Part shown: positions 8,588-17,322 of the stretch, one piece after another
Position numbering within the stretch: position 1 is the stretch's first letter
Layout of the letters: every line of letters begins with the position of its first letter
Assembly (NCBI RefSeq): GCF_017876165.1
Contig: NZ_JAGINQ010000001.1
Span: forward strand, 558,001 to 622,000
From: Azospirillum soli
Lineage (GTDB): Bacteria > Pseudomonadota > Alphaproteobacteria > Azospirillales > Azospirillaceae
DNA length: 64,000 nucleotides
Direction of reading: 5' to 3'
Program-made: the position numbers and the translations under genes
Notes under the pieces: model-generated
What the model was told of the DNA's origin: nothing
Seen by the model: only the letters and a program-made list of their open reading frames with translations
Databases searched by the model: none

Positions 8588-9313
8588 CTACACGTGAGGT
8601 TGACCGTGGCCCACCTGGCTGGTGAGCAGCCGCACCGTCTCGCCCCGGCCTTTGCTGTAATTCTCCAGCGCCGCCCGCCCCCCGGCCGCGTAGACCGCGA
8701 CGGCGCTCAGCAGATCCTTCAACTGCTGCGCCGACGACCCGTCGAAGGGGCAATAGGCCCCGCCGGACAGCCGCGCGATGGTCTGGAAGGCGCGCTTGGC
8801 GATGGGATCGCCACGCTCATGAAACATGAAGACCGGCACGCCGAGCAAGCCCAACTGCCCCGCCTGATGGGCGAGCTGGTCGATGTCCTCCTCCATGCAG
8901 TCGCCGACGAAGACCAGCGCGTTGACCTTCTGGGTCTTGGTCTGCTTGATGCAATGGCCCAGCACGCGGGCGATCTGCGTCTGCCCGGCCATGCAGCTGA
9001 CCGCGGTCATCCGCCGCAGCAGATCCTGGGAGTTGCCGACCCACGGGCTCGCCTGGCATTCCCGGAAACCCCGGTAGTAGACGAGCTGGATGTCCAGCCC
9101 GCCCAGCGTTGAGGTCGCCTGGAACATCTCGCCCTGGATTTGGCAGGCGCGGTCCCAGGTGGGTTCGCGGCTGGCGGTGGCGTCCATGGCGAACATCAAC
9201 CGCCCGCGCTTGCCCGTCGCCGTCCTCGGGATCGCCGCCACCTGTCTCAGGAAAGCATCGACGTCGGCCTGCGAGGACCGTTGCTGTGCCGGCAGTTGAT
9301 CGCGCTCCCCCAT
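8588..9313 (-). CDS. VWA-domain protein
   Basis: A 241-residue protein with a von Willebrand factor A-like fold. It has an N-terminal strand [11 protein letters not shown] with a DxTxS MIDAS motif at 44-48, and a second strand [13 protein letters not shown] with acidic residues near 155. The region [32 protein letters not shown] is typical of the last VWA strands. No signal peptide or membrane segment is seen, so it is probably cytoplasmic and metal-binding, acting in a protein-protein assembly. It is cotranscribed with the membrane J-domain protein downstream, which suggests a chaperone-linked complex; that link is inference. Confidence 0.8.
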   Translation of the reverse strand: MGERDQLPAQQRSSQADVDAFLRQVAAIPRTATGKRGRLMFAMDATASREPTWDRACQIQGEMFQATSTLGGLDIQLVYYRGFRECQASPWVGNSQDLLRRMTAVSCMAGQTQIARVLGHCIKQTKTQKVNALVFVGDCMEEDIDQLAHQAGQLGLLGVPVFMFHERGDPIAKRAFQTIARLSGGAYCPFDGSSAQQLKDLLSAVAVYAAGGRAALENYSKGRGETVRLLTSQVGHGQPHV

Positions 9314-9480
9314 CGCCCCGCCCCCATTCTCAACAAGCTTTCAACGAGCCTTCAGCTTGAGAAGATGGACCACTCCGCGCGCCCGGTCGAGTATGCCCAT
9401 GGTTCACACCCGATTCGGGAACAGGCCGGCGCGGGGGCGGGTTCCTTGACCCCGCCTTGTCCCCGTGCTTCGTTGCCGGC

Positions 9481-10182
9481 ATGACCCCCGCATCGACTCC
9501 TGCGTTGACCCCGGCCGACCTCCGCTCCCGCATCCTGCACGAGGATCCCGACGTCTTCGTGATCGACAAGCCGGCCGGCCTCGCCGTGCACAAGGCCGGG
9601 AAGATCACCGACCACCTCGACCTCTACCTGCCCCACCTCGCCGGGGAGGACGGCATGCCGCCCCGGCTGGCGCACCGGCTCGACCGCGACACGGCCGGCT
9701 GCCTCGTGCTGGGGCGCTCGCCCTGGGCGCTGAAGCGGCTCGGCGACATGTTCGCGGCCGGGCATGTGGAGAAAACCTACTGGGCGGTCAGCGACGGCAT
9801 CCCGGAGGAACCCGAGGGAACCATCGATTACCCGCTGCTGAAGCTGGTCGTCCCCGGCTCCTGGAACATCGTGACGCACCCGACCGGGCAGCCGGCGATC
9901 ACCGACTACCGCGTGCTGGGCACCGGCAACGGCCGGGCGTGGCTGGAGCTGAAGCCACGCACCGGGCGCACCCACCAGATCCGTGTGCACTGCGCCGCCA
10001 TCGGCTGCCCCCTGCTGGGCGAACCCTACTACGGTCCCGAGCGCATCCCGCCCGGCAACCTTCACCTTCTGGCGCGTTCCGTGTCCTTCACGCTGGCCTT
10101 CGACCGGGAACCGGTCGCCGCCCTCGCCCCGCCCCCGCCGCACATGCGCGACGCGCTGGCGGCCTGCGGGTGGGACGGCTAA
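9481..10182 (+). CDS. RluA-family pseudouridine synthase
   Basis: A 233-residue enzyme isomerising uridine to pseudouridine in RNA. The catalytic motif HRLDRDTAG is at residues 65-73 with Asp68 as the active aspartate. The VEKTYWAVSDG and RTGRTHQIRVH motifs and the YYGP region complete the RluA family signature. It lacks an N-terminal S4 domain and so resembles the short RluA/TruC/YqcB types; the target RNA is not predictable. ATG at 9481 was chosen; a TTG eight codons upstream is possible. It is divergent from the VWA gene. Confidence 0.9.
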   Translation: MTPASTPALTPADLRSRILHEDPDVFVIDKPAGLAVHKAGKITDHLDLYLPHLAGEDGMPPRLAHRLDRDTAGCLVLGRSPWALKRLGDMFAAGHVEKTYWAVSDGIPEEPEGTIDYPLLKLVVPGSWNIVTHPTGQPAITDYRVLGTGNGRAWLELKPRTGRTHQIRVHCAAIGCPLLGEPYYGPERIPPGNLHLLARSVSFTLAFDREPVAALAPPPPHMRDALAACGWDG

Positions 10183-10188
10183 ACCGCT

Positions 10189-11322
10189 CTACCGCCCAAC
10201 CTCGCTGACGCCTTCGGCCAGCCACACCATGCGGTCGAGCGCCGGGTCGGCGCTGGCGATCGTCTTGCCCTTGGCCAGCACGGTGCGACCGGTGTTGTCC
10301 ACGATCGGCCCGCGGAACACCGCCGCGTTGCCGTTGGCGAGCTGCATGCGCGCCGCGTCGGCGTGCGCCCGCGCCTCCACCCCCACGGCCGGACCGTAGG
10401 CGGTGTTCCTGACAAAGCCCGCCCCGAAGCCACCTTGCCGCTGGCGCTTCCACGGCTTGCCGGTGGCCACCATGGAGACCGTCTCCTCATAGGCGCGGCC
10501 CCAATCCCATTCCGCCCCCGTCAGGAAGCCCTGCGGCGCGATGGCCGACAGGTCGGTGTGCACGCCGCAGCACAGGATTCCGTGGGACTCCGCCACCTCG
10601 CAGACCGGGCGCGGCGCATCGAGGTGGGCGGCCAGCACGTCCACGCCCCCGGCGGCCAGCCCGCGCGCCGCCTCTGCCACCGCCTCCGGCGAGGCGCCCT
10701 CGCCGACGAAGGCCACCCGCACCGTCACGGCGGAATCGGCCCGCCGGGCGCCCAGCGCGAAAGCGTTCACGCAGCGCAGGACCGCCGGCGCGGCGTGGGA
10801 AGCGACCATGCCGATGGACTTGGCCCGGCTGGCGTAGCCCGCGACGATGCCGGAGATGTGCTGGGCCTCGTCCAGAAAGCCTTCGTAAAAGCCGACGTTC
10901 ATCGGCAGCCGCGCCTCGTCCAGGGGAGCGCCGCAGAACAGGAATGCGGTGTCGCGGTTGGCGTCGGCCTGGGCCAGCAGGCTCGGCAGCGCCTCCCCGC
11001 CGGGCGCGGTCACGAAGACGACCCGGCAATCCTTTTCATTGACCAGCTCCTCGGCCACGGCGGCAAGATTGCCGGCGGCATCCTCGCGCTCCTCAATCCG
11101 GATGCCGGGAAGCGCGGCCAGCGCGCGAACCGCTTCGGCGTGGGCCTGGTTGTAGCCGAAGTCCGTCCGGTTTCCCCCGTAGAGGACGCCGACGCCGACC
11201 TGTGCGATCTCCGGCGCGCTTCCAGCCGGTGCGTTGCCCCACGCATTGGGGGTCGCCAGCAACACCGACGCCGCCCCGAAAGCCTTGAGCACCCCCCGGC
11301 GGTTTGGAAAAATTTTGGTCAT
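10189..11322 (-). CDS. BMP-family substrate-binding protein
   Basis: A 377-residue periplasmic binding protein of the Bmp/PnrA type, the family that usually delivers nucleosides or related ligands to an ABC importer. The N-terminus has NRRGVLKAFGAASVLLATPNAWG, a signal sequence with twin arginines, cleaved near residue 25; there is no lipobox. Family features include VGVLYGGNRTDFGYNQAHAEAV at the start of the mature domain and AEWDWGRAYEETV near the C-terminus. The start at MTKIF (11322) has GGAGGC just upstream. No ABC ATPase or permease lies nearby, so it is an orphan here. Confidence 0.85.
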   Translation of the reverse strand: MTKIFPNRRGVLKAFGAASVLLATPNAWGNAPAGSAPEIAQVGVGVLYGGNRTDFGYNQAHAEAVRALAALPGIRIEEREDAAGNLAAVAEELVNEKDCRVVFVTAPGGEALPSLLAQADANRDTAFLFCGAPLDEARLPMNVGFYEGFLDEAQHISGIVAGYASRAKSIGMVASHAAPAVLRCVNAFALGARRADSAVTVRVAFVGEGASPEAVAEAARGLAAGGVDVLAAHLDAPRPVCEVAESHGILCCGVHTDLSAIAPQGFLTGAEWDWGRAYEETVSMVATGKPWKRQRQGGFGAGFVRNTAYGPAVGVEARAHADAARMQLANGNAAVFRGPIVDNTGRTVLAKGKTIASADPALDRMVWLAEGVSEVGR

Positions 11323-11384
11323 GGCCGCCTCCATCGATGTGGGGGACTATACCCTTTGGGGGCGGCGGGACCAAACAAATCGCC

Positions 11385-11660
11385 TCAAATCCGTCCCCAC
11401 GGTCCGGCGCGCCGGTTCTGAGGGAACCTCCAGACGCGTGACGGGGGCGGCACGTCGATGGGCAAGGGCCGCCATTCCACGGGCGGCGGATCGACCCGGT
11501 CGGCGAGGCGGCGGGCCAGGGTCAGCACGGCGTAGACCACCAGCAGAACCGCCACCAGCATCCCCAGCGGCTGCTGGGTCAGGTCCAGGCCCGACCACGC
11601 CTCCGCTTCGGCATGAGCCTGGGTTTGAAGATGGGCGAAACACTCGATGCAGTCGGACAC
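11385..11660 (-). CDS. Small membrane protein of unknown function
   Basis: About 91 residues from a GTG at 11660 preceded by GGGGGAGGGAG; another GTG six codons upstream lacks a site. The first part holds a CxxC pair (SDCIECFAHLQ), then comes one membrane helix (PLGMLVAVLLVVYAVLTLA) and a Pro/Arg-rich cytoplasmic tail. It lies between the SGNH protein and the BMP protein genes on the same strand. I recognise no family. The CxxC could bind metal or form a disulfide. Confidence 0.6.
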   Translation of the reverse strand: MSDCIECFAHLQTQAHAEAEAWSGLDLTQQPLGMLVAVLLVVYAVLTLARRLADRVDPPPVEWRPLPIDVPPPSRVWRFPQNRRAGPWGRI

Positions 11661-11744
11661 GCGCGCTCCCTCCCCCACTGTCGGCCTGTGTCCAGGCTAA
11701 CGGGGCTGAGCGCCGCCGTGCGGCGACAACGATGAGACCAGGCG

Positions 11745-12821
11745 TCAGGAGAGGGGGGTGCGCCGAACCGGTGCCACCAACAGGCGCCATGCCCCTTCGG
11801 GGTCGTCCCGCCGCTCCCGCATCGCCATGCCGAGCGATTGCTCGATCCAATCGGCGATCCCGACGCGGTAATGCAGGCTGTCCCAGTAGTTGGTGTCCTC
11901 TGTGGTGATCCGGGAGGCGAACCGGAAGTCCACCACGGCCGCCCCGTGCGCCGCCCCGATGCGGGCGATGCGGTCCTTGCACTCCTGCTCCCGCGCCGCG
12001 AGGACGGAGCCCGGCTGCGGCAGCGCCGCGACATGCACCGGCATGAAGGCCAGGATCGGCTGCGTCTCGGCCGGCAGCCGGTCGACCAACTCCTCCAGCC
12101 AAGCCAGCGCGGGATAGCGCCAGCCCTGCCGCTCCGCCTCGCCGGGCACATAGGGGGGATCGACCGGCACGATGGCCTTCTTCGGTCCGCCCCAGATCAT
12201 CGGCTCGACCTTGCCCCAATCCCACTCGGAATCCGGCGGCACAAAGCGCTCGTACCCGTCCGGCCCCAGGCGCGGCGGGCGCAGGCCCAGATGGTATTCG
12301 ACCAGCCGTCCGGCGATCTCCAGCGTCTTGCCGTTCAGCAGATAGGCCAGGTCGTTCCAGCGGTCGTCGTCGTACATCCACGGCGGAAAGGGCCGGAAGG
12401 TCAGGCGCTGGGTGTCGGCGTCCGGCTCGCACCACACGCGGTCCAGGCCGAAGACCACCGTGCGCGGGGCCGGCACCGTGCGCAGGAACAGGTCGGCGAT
12501 GCGGTACTGCTCCCACGCCGTCGCGCTGTTCATGGCGAGGTTGGCGAAGCGACCGCCGAACTGCCCGTTCAAATGCGCCGGCTGCAACAGCCGCGAGGTC
12601 GAGGTGCCGAAGACCGCGCTGTCGAACTGTCCACTGCGCACCAGCCCCGGATAGAGGAAGCGCTGGTTGTCGTCCATCATCGGCCGCTCGATGGGCGGCG
12701 AGAAGGGCACGTTGTCGTAGGGATCGACCAGCAGCACGAACAGGAACAGCGCCGCGACCAGCCCCCCGGCGGTCAGCAGCAGCGTCTTCACGAACCCGGC
12801 CCAGCCCTGCGGTTTCCTCAT
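11745..12821 (-). CDS. SGNH-like periplasmic protein paired with an MBOAT acyltransferase
   Basis: A 358-residue protein with an N-terminal membrane anchor (about residues 12-32) and a periplasmic domain. A putative nucleophile, Ser74, sits in VFGTSTSRLLQP, and a C-terminal D..H pair lies in NYWDSLHYR near 315. This matches the SGNH-hydrolase-like proteins that accompany MBOAT enzymes (AlgJ/AlgX type) and complete transfer of acetyl groups to polysaccharide. It starts 10 bases after the MBOAT stop, so it is in the same operon. Given the galU-ugd cluster nearby, O-acetylation of an exopolysaccharide is the likely role, but the acceptor is unknown. Confidence 0.8.
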   Translation of the reverse strand: MRKPQGWAGFVKTLLLTAGGLVAALFLFVLLVDPYDNVPFSPPIERPMMDDNQRFLYPGLVRSGQFDSAVFGTSTSRLLQPAHLNGQFGGRFANLAMNSATAWEQYRIADLFLRTVPAPRTVVFGLDRVWCEPDADTQRLTFRPFPPWMYDDDRWNDLAYLLNGKTLEIAGRLVEYHLGLRPPRLGPDGYERFVPPDSEWDWGKVEPMIWGGPKKAIVPVDPPYVPGEAERQGWRYPALAWLEELVDRLPAETQPILAFMPVHVAALPQPGSVLAAREQECKDRIARIGAAHGAAVVDFRFASRITTEDTNYWDSLHYRVGIADWIEQSLGMAMRERRDDPEGAWRLLVAPVRRTPLS

Positions 12822-12831
12822 CGCGCCGCCC

Positions 12832-14217
12832 TCAGAACTGGAAATAGATGAAGTTGATGGGCTGGCCCTTGCCGACCTCCAGCAGGCAGACCACCGCCAC
12901 CACGGCGAAGGCCGCCGCCACGGCCCGGCGCGGCTTCAACAGCTCGTCCACGAAGGCGAGGCTGGTCGGCCCCAGCACCGACACGGCGAAGGCGGCGCCC
13001 ATCAGCAGCGGCTTCTGCAACCCGCCGCCGAGGCCGCCCGCCCCGACCATCCCGGCCAGCATGTTGCCCGCCACCGTGAAATCCGGCGCGCGGAACAGCA
13101 CCCAGCCCGCCACCACGAACAGCATGGTCAGCAGCCACGCCGCCGGCACCGGCATGGGCCGCTTGGTTATTTTTCTCAGTGGGCCCTGCCACACATGGCA
13201 GACGATCAGCCCCACGCCATGGATCAGCCCCCAGGCCACGAAGGTCCAGGCCGCTCCGTGCCACAGCCCGCACAGCCCCATGGTCGCCATCGTCGCCAGC
13301 ACGTAGCGCCCGAACCCGGCCTTGCTGCCGCCCAGCGGGATGTAGAGATAGTCGCGCAGATACCGCGACAGCGTCATGTGCCAGCGCCGCCAGAAATCGC
13401 GCACCGACAGCGCCTTGTACGGCGCGTCGAAGTTCATGGGCAGCCGGATGCCGAACAGCAGCGCAATGCCCAGCGCCATTTCCGTGTAGGCGGAAAAGTC
13501 GAAGAACAGCTGAAAGCTGAAGGCCAGCGCCCCCGTCCAGGCCTCGCCGAAACCCAGAACCCCGCTCCCCGCCCCGGCAAAGATCGGGTCGGCGACGCGC
13601 GCCAGCGGATCAGCCAGCAGCACTTTCTTGGCGAAGCCCAGGATGAACAGCGCCAGCCCCTTGCCGAACCGCTCGGCGAAGCCCGACCGCAGCGGATCGT
13701 CGGCCAGCTGCGGGATCAGCTCGTTGTGGCGGACGATGGGGCCGGCGACCAGATGCGGAAAGAAGAAGACAAACAGGCAGAAACCGCGCAGCGGATAGGT
13801 CGGCACCCTCCCCCGCCGCAGATCGACCAGATAGGAGATCAGCTCGAACGTGAAGAAGCTGATGCCGATGGGCAGCAGCACGTCGCTGCGCGGCAGGTCC
13901 GCCCCCAGCAACGCCGACAGGCTGTCCATGAAGAAGTTGGCGTATTTGAACCAGCCGAGGATGGCGAGGTTCACCACCACCCCCGCCGTCACGATCCACG
14001 ACACCGGCCAGCGCCGGTACACATGCGCCAGCCCCCAGGTCGCCAGCGTCTGGCCTAGCAGCAGCGGCACGAACCGCACGTCCCACCAGCCGTAGAAGAC
14101 CACGGAGGCGATGACCATCACCCACTCGCGCGCCGCCTCCCGCCGCGCCACGGCGTAGAAAAGGATCAGCACGGCCGGCAGAAAACCGAGCAGGAAGGCT
14201 TGCGAGTGGAACAGCAT
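12832..14217 (-). CDS. MBOAT-family O-acyltransferase (AlgI-like)
   Basis: A 461-residue multi-pass inner-membrane protein of the MBOAT family. It carries the family hallmarks: VRDFWRRWHMTLSRYLRDYLYIPLGG at about 272-297 and the catalytic histidine His320 in GLWHGAAW. It resembles AlgI, which passes acetyl groups across the membrane to an SGNH partner that acetylates polysaccharide. The start at MLFHSQAFLLGFLP (14217) is chosen because MBOAT proteins begin just so; the open frame continues to 14466 through a repeat and a non-protein-like sequence. It is first in an operon with the SGNH-like gene. Confidence 0.9.
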   Translation of the reverse strand: MLFHSQAFLLGFLPAVLILFYAVARREAAREWVMVIASVVFYGWWDVRFVPLLLGQTLATWGLAHVYRRWPVSWIVTAGVVVNLAILGWFKYANFFMDSLSALLGADLPRSDVLLPIGISFFTFELISYLVDLRRGRVPTYPLRGFCLFVFFFPHLVAGPIVRHNELIPQLADDPLRSGFAERFGKGLALFILGFAKKVLLADPLARVADPIFAGAGSGVLGFGEAWTGALAFSFQLFFDFSAYTEMALGIALLFGIRLPMNFDAPYKALSVRDFWRRWHMTLSRYLRDYLYIPLGGSKAGFGRYVLATMATMGLCGLWHGAAWTFVAWGLIHGVGLIVCHVWQGPLRKITKRPMPVPAAWLLTMLFVVAGWVLFRAPDFTVAGNMLAGMVGAGGLGGGLQKPLLMGAAFAVSVLGPTSLAFVDELLKPRRAVAAAFAVVAVVCLLEVGKGQPINFIYFQF

Positions 14218-14415
14218 GCGATGCAGCGACCCCGGTGCGGACTGGGCCGTCTTGATACACCGGAACGCCCCCTTTTCAGGATGAAAAATCCCGACCGGGG
14301 TCTCTTGGCCCTCCTGCCGGCAGCCACCTCCCCTATCCCCCATCCCCGCGAAGGCGCATAGGCGCTGGCTTGAGCAGATCGGGGCATTTCCAGGAGGCAA
14401 CCACCTCCCCTCAAC

Positions 14416-14521
14416 GTCATTCCCGCGCAGGCGGGGATCCAGCGAGAGCCGCGTCAGCGGCGACATGAGTCATAAGGCTCGCAGACGCTCGCTTCTGGAT
14501 TCCCGATTTCGCGGGAATGAC
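14416..14521. repeat. REP-like inverted repeat element
   Basis: Two outward arms of 27 bases, GTCATTCCCGCG...GGGGATCCAG (14416-14442) and CTGGATTCCCG...CGCGGGAATGAC (14495-14521), flank about 50 bases. The ends are imperfect inverted copies of each other. Such GTCATTCCCGC...CTGGAT elements are dispersed, non-coding repeats in many high-GC Proteobacteria. Only one copy is in this window. Confidence 0.75.
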
Positions 14522-14674
14522 GATCTTCCTTCACAAAGGGAGGCTCTTTCGTAATGCGATTGCCCAATCACCCCGAGTTCTTGCTTTGTCCCGGAACGCC
14601 GCGTACCCTTTCACCGTCAACGCCCGACCTGCGTCCGCACCATGCAGGCATCGCATCATGACGTACGCACATCG

Positions 14675-14802
14675 TTGTGCATCGATGCACAATGACCGCC
14701 TACGAACAATGCGCCGCAAGTCACTGACGAAACACACGCAATCGCCGTTTTTGCCCATTGTGCAGATATGCGGGTCCGCCCAAACTGCACAACGGCGCAC
14801 AA
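14675..14802. promoter_or_regulatory. Cluster of TTGTGCA sites including an 18-base perfect palindrome
   Basis: TTGTGCATCGATGCACAA (14675-14692) is a perfect 18-base palindrome. Further TTGTGCA half-sites follow at 14758-14764 (plus) and 14786-14792 (minus), facing each other, with a variant TTGTGCGC at 14795-14802 (minus). Repeated, paired half-sites in non-coding DNA suggest a regulator binding array. The regulator is unknown, and so is the target (MBOAT operon 460 bases away, or the DUF123 side). Confidence 0.5.
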
Positions 14803-14807
14803 CAACG

Positions 14808-15275
14808 TCATGCCGGATCGGCATCGCTGTCGTCCGGCCTGAACGGGCCCGGCCTGAACGGAATATCCGCGCCTTCCGGCCAAGCCAGCAGGTGACTGGC
14901 GCAAGCCCGGCAATCGCTGCTGCCGAAACCCGGAACCGGCACCGGAAGTCCGGCCAGCACCGCGACCGCCGCGCACTCGTCGCCATCGGGCAGGATCCAG
15001 GCGCCGACGAGACGCCCGGCACCGGTCAGCCGGTCGATGTGCCAGCGCACCGGCTTTTCCCGGCGGAAGTGCCGCCCGACCCGTGCCCGCAGGCCCCCGG
15101 CCCCACGGGCGCTGCCGCAGTAGAGATAGCGCCCCGGCGCCAGCACCGCCGCCGGCTTGCCCGGCAGGGCGAGCGCCAAGGCCCGGTCCAGTTCGATGAG
15201 CAGCACATAGGCCCCCGGCACTGCCGGAAGGCGCTCGGGACCGCGATGGAAAGAGGTGTCCGGAAAGGGCTGCAT
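14808..15275 (-). CDS. DUF123 (GIY-YIG-like) protein
   Basis: A 155-residue protein beginning MQPFPDTSFHRGPERLPAVPGAYVLLIELD. Motifs GAYVLLIEL, GRYLYCGSARGAGGLRARVGRHFRREKPVRWHIDRL and the Cys/Asp-containing ECAAVAVL region match DUF123 proteins. These are annotated as Uri-type GIY-YIG-superfamily nucleases, mostly in archaea and scattered bacteria. YLYCGSA with a following Arg corresponds to the altered GIY-YIG core. It is probably cytoplasmic; no biochemical role is settled for the family. It starts 10 bases after the histidine kinase stop would reach, that is, the kinase gene ends upstream on the same strand at 15286, so they may be cotranscribed. Confidence 0.8.
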   Translation of the reverse strand: MQPFPDTSFHRGPERLPAVPGAYVLLIELDRALALALPGKPAAVLAPGRYLYCGSARGAGGLRARVGRHFRREKPVRWHIDRLTGAGRLVGAWILPDGDECAAVAVLAGLPVPVPGFGSSDCRACASHLLAWPEGADIPFRPGPFRPDDSDADPA

Positions 15276-15285
15276 GCCCCGCAGA

Positions 15286-17217
15286 CTACGCCCTGCGAAC
15301 CGCGGCCAGAAGCCTCGACGTGGGCAAACGGACGGTGACGGTCGTGCCGACGCCCGACTGGCTCTCGATGGCGAGGCTGCCGCCGTGCTGCTCGACCAGC
15401 GCCCGCGAGATGTGCAGGCCAAGGCCCGAGCCCGGATAGCGGCGGGTCAACGCCTCGTCCAGCTGGATGAAGGGCTGGCCGACGTGGGCCAGACGGTCGG
15501 TCTGGATGCCGATGCCGGTGTCGGTCACGGTGATGATCAGGGCATCCCTCGCCACCGCCACGCCGACGCCGACCCGCCCGCCCTCGGGCGTGAACTTCAG
15601 GGCGTTGCCCAGCAGGTTGATCATCACCTGCTTCAGGCGCCGCCGGTCGCCGACCAGCACCGGCGCCGGGTTCGGCACCGACACGTCCAGCCGGTGGCTG
15701 TCGGAAGCGAAGGCATGCTGGGTCAGCCGGACCGATTCGGCGATCACCCGGCCGAGGTCGAGCGGCTCCTCGTCCAGGTCCAGCCGGCCGGCCTCGAAGC
15801 GGGCGACGTCGAGAATGTCGTTGATGAGGGCCAGCAGGTGCCGGCCACTGCGCCGGATGTCATCGATGTATTCGGTGAAGACCGGCTCGCCCACGGTCTC
15901 CGAGAACTCGGCGGCCAGCAGGTCGCTGAAGCCGATGATGGCGTTCAGCGGGGTGCGCAGTTCGTGACTCATGGAGGCGAGGAAGGCCGACTTGGACCGG
16001 CTGGCGGTCTCCGCCGCGTCCTTGGCCGCGCGCAACGCCTCCTCGTGCTGCTTGGCGAGCGTGATGTCGGTGCGGATGCCGACGATGCCGCCGTCCTTGG
16101 TGCGGTAGTCGCTGATCCGGGTCCAGCGCCCGGACCGGGTCTTCTGCTCGGCGACATACTGGTCCGCGTCGGCGTTGAGGCGGGCGGCGAGCACCGCGTT
16201 CCACTGGTCGGGCGGCAGGTCGGTGTCCGTCTCGTAGAACCGCTGCATCAGCGTCGCGTAGGGCGTGCCCGGCACCAGATGATCGACCAGCGTCGGGTAA
16301 AGCTCCCGGTAGCGGCGGTTGCACAGGACGAAGCGCCGTTCGGCGTCCAGCAGGATGAAGCCTTCCGACAGGCTTTCGATCGCCTCGGCCAGCAGCTGCT
16401 CGGCGCGGCGGGCGCGGGCCTGCGTCTCGCGGAGCGCCGCTTCGGCCAGCCGTTGCGCGGTCACGTCGGCGGCGACCCCGCGATAGCCGAGAAAGGCGCC
16501 GTCCGCCGAGAACACCGGCTTGGCGCTGGTCAGGATGTAGCGGATGTCTCCGCCGCTGTTGCGGTGCCGGTATTCGAAGTCGCGGAAAGGGCGACGCGCT
16601 GCCAAGTCCTCGAAATGGGCCTGCCATTTCGGATCGGCGGTCGTCTCGGACGTCAGCTCCTGCCGGGTCTTGCCGAGCAGATCGGTCGGGTCGCTGCCCA
16701 GCAGGTCGGCCATCCGCTCGGAGAAGTAGGTGAAGCGGAGACCGGCGTCCATCTCCCAGAACCAGTCGGACGCGGCCGACGCGAAGTCATGGACGCGGCG
16801 CTCGCTCCAGCGCAGCGCCTCTTCCGACCGCTTGCGCTCGGTCACGTCGATCATGGTGCCGTGCAGATGTTCCAGCCGGCCGGAGGATCCGTAATTGGCC
16901 ACGGCGTGCAGTTCGACCCAGCGCAGCCCGCCGTCCCGGGTGCGGATGCGCAGCTCCCGCCGGCAAGGCGTGCCGTGCGGCACCGCCGCCCGTCCGGCCC
17001 CTTTGGCGGTCAGCGACGGCCAGCGCTCATGGTCGGCCGGATCGATGACCTCCAGGCACGGCCGGCCGAGGCTTTCCTCGACCGCGAAGCCGGTCACCGT
17101 CGTCCAAGCGGGGCTGAGGAAGGTCCAGGTCCCGGCGGCATCCGCCGCGAACAGGATGGCCGGCGTCATAGAGACGAGGCGTTCGAAGAAGGCGGCGTCG
17201 GTGGGCAGTCCCGGCAT
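15286..17217 (-). CDS. Multi-PAS sensor histidine kinase
   Basis: A 643-residue histidine kinase without membrane segments, so likely a cytoplasmic sensor. PAS domains occupy about residues 10-128, 140-255 and 275-390, each ending in a PAC-like DVTxR or DITLAK segment. A HisKA dimerisation helix follows, with the phosphorylated His418 in SHELRTPLNAIIGF. The ATPase domain (about 525-637) has the N box NLLGNALKFTPEGG, G1 DTGIGI and G2 GSGLGLHI. No receiver domain is fused and no response-regulator gene is adjacent, so it is an orphan kinase. Its signal is unknown; such PAS kinases often sense redox, oxygen or small ligands. Confidence 0.92.
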   Translation of the reverse strand: MPGLPTDAAFFERLVSMTPAILFAADAAGTWTFLSPAWTTVTGFAVEESLGRPCLEVIDPADHERWPSLTAKGAGRAAVPHGTPCRRELRIRTRDGGLRWVELHAVANYGSSGRLEHLHGTMIDVTERKRSEEALRWSERRVHDFASAASDWFWEMDAGLRFTYFSERMADLLGSDPTDLLGKTRQELTSETTADPKWQAHFEDLAARRPFRDFEYRHRNSGGDIRYILTSAKPVFSADGAFLGYRGVAADVTAQRLAEAALRETQARARRAEQLLAEAIESLSEGFILLDAERRFVLCNRRYRELYPTLVDHLVPGTPYATLMQRFYETDTDLPPDQWNAVLAARLNADADQYVAEQKTRSGRWTRISDYRTKDGGIVGIRTDITLAKQHEEALRAAKDAAETASRSKSAFLASMSHELRTPLNAIIGFSDLLAAEFSETVGEPVFTEYIDDIRRSGRHLLALINDILDVARFEAGRLDLDEEPLDLGRVIAESVRLTQHAFASDSHRLDVSVPNPAPVLVGDRRRLKQVMINLLGNALKFTPEGGRVGVGVAVARDALIITVTDTGIGIQTDRLAHVGQPFIQLDEALTRRYPGSGLGLHISRALVEQHGGSLAIESQSGVGTTVTVRLPTSRLLAAVRRA

Positions 17218-17322
17218 GATTCCGGCGGCTCAGTCCAAGGTCTCGGGCGCAACGGAACCTTAGTCTGAGGCTGCCCTATGAAACTTGTGTTAAGGGAGGA
17301 ACCGATGTCACCGCCGCGACGC

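Larger units (their letters stand above)
14218..14807. other. Gene-free region with repeat and palindromes
   Basis: This 590-base spacer lies upstream of the MBOAT gene and downstream of the DUF123 gene. It holds a REP-like inverted repeat (14416-14521) and a cluster of TTGTGCA sites (14675-14802), both listed separately. Short open frames here have no ribosome site or protein-like composition. No tRNA was seen. Confidence 0.6.
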
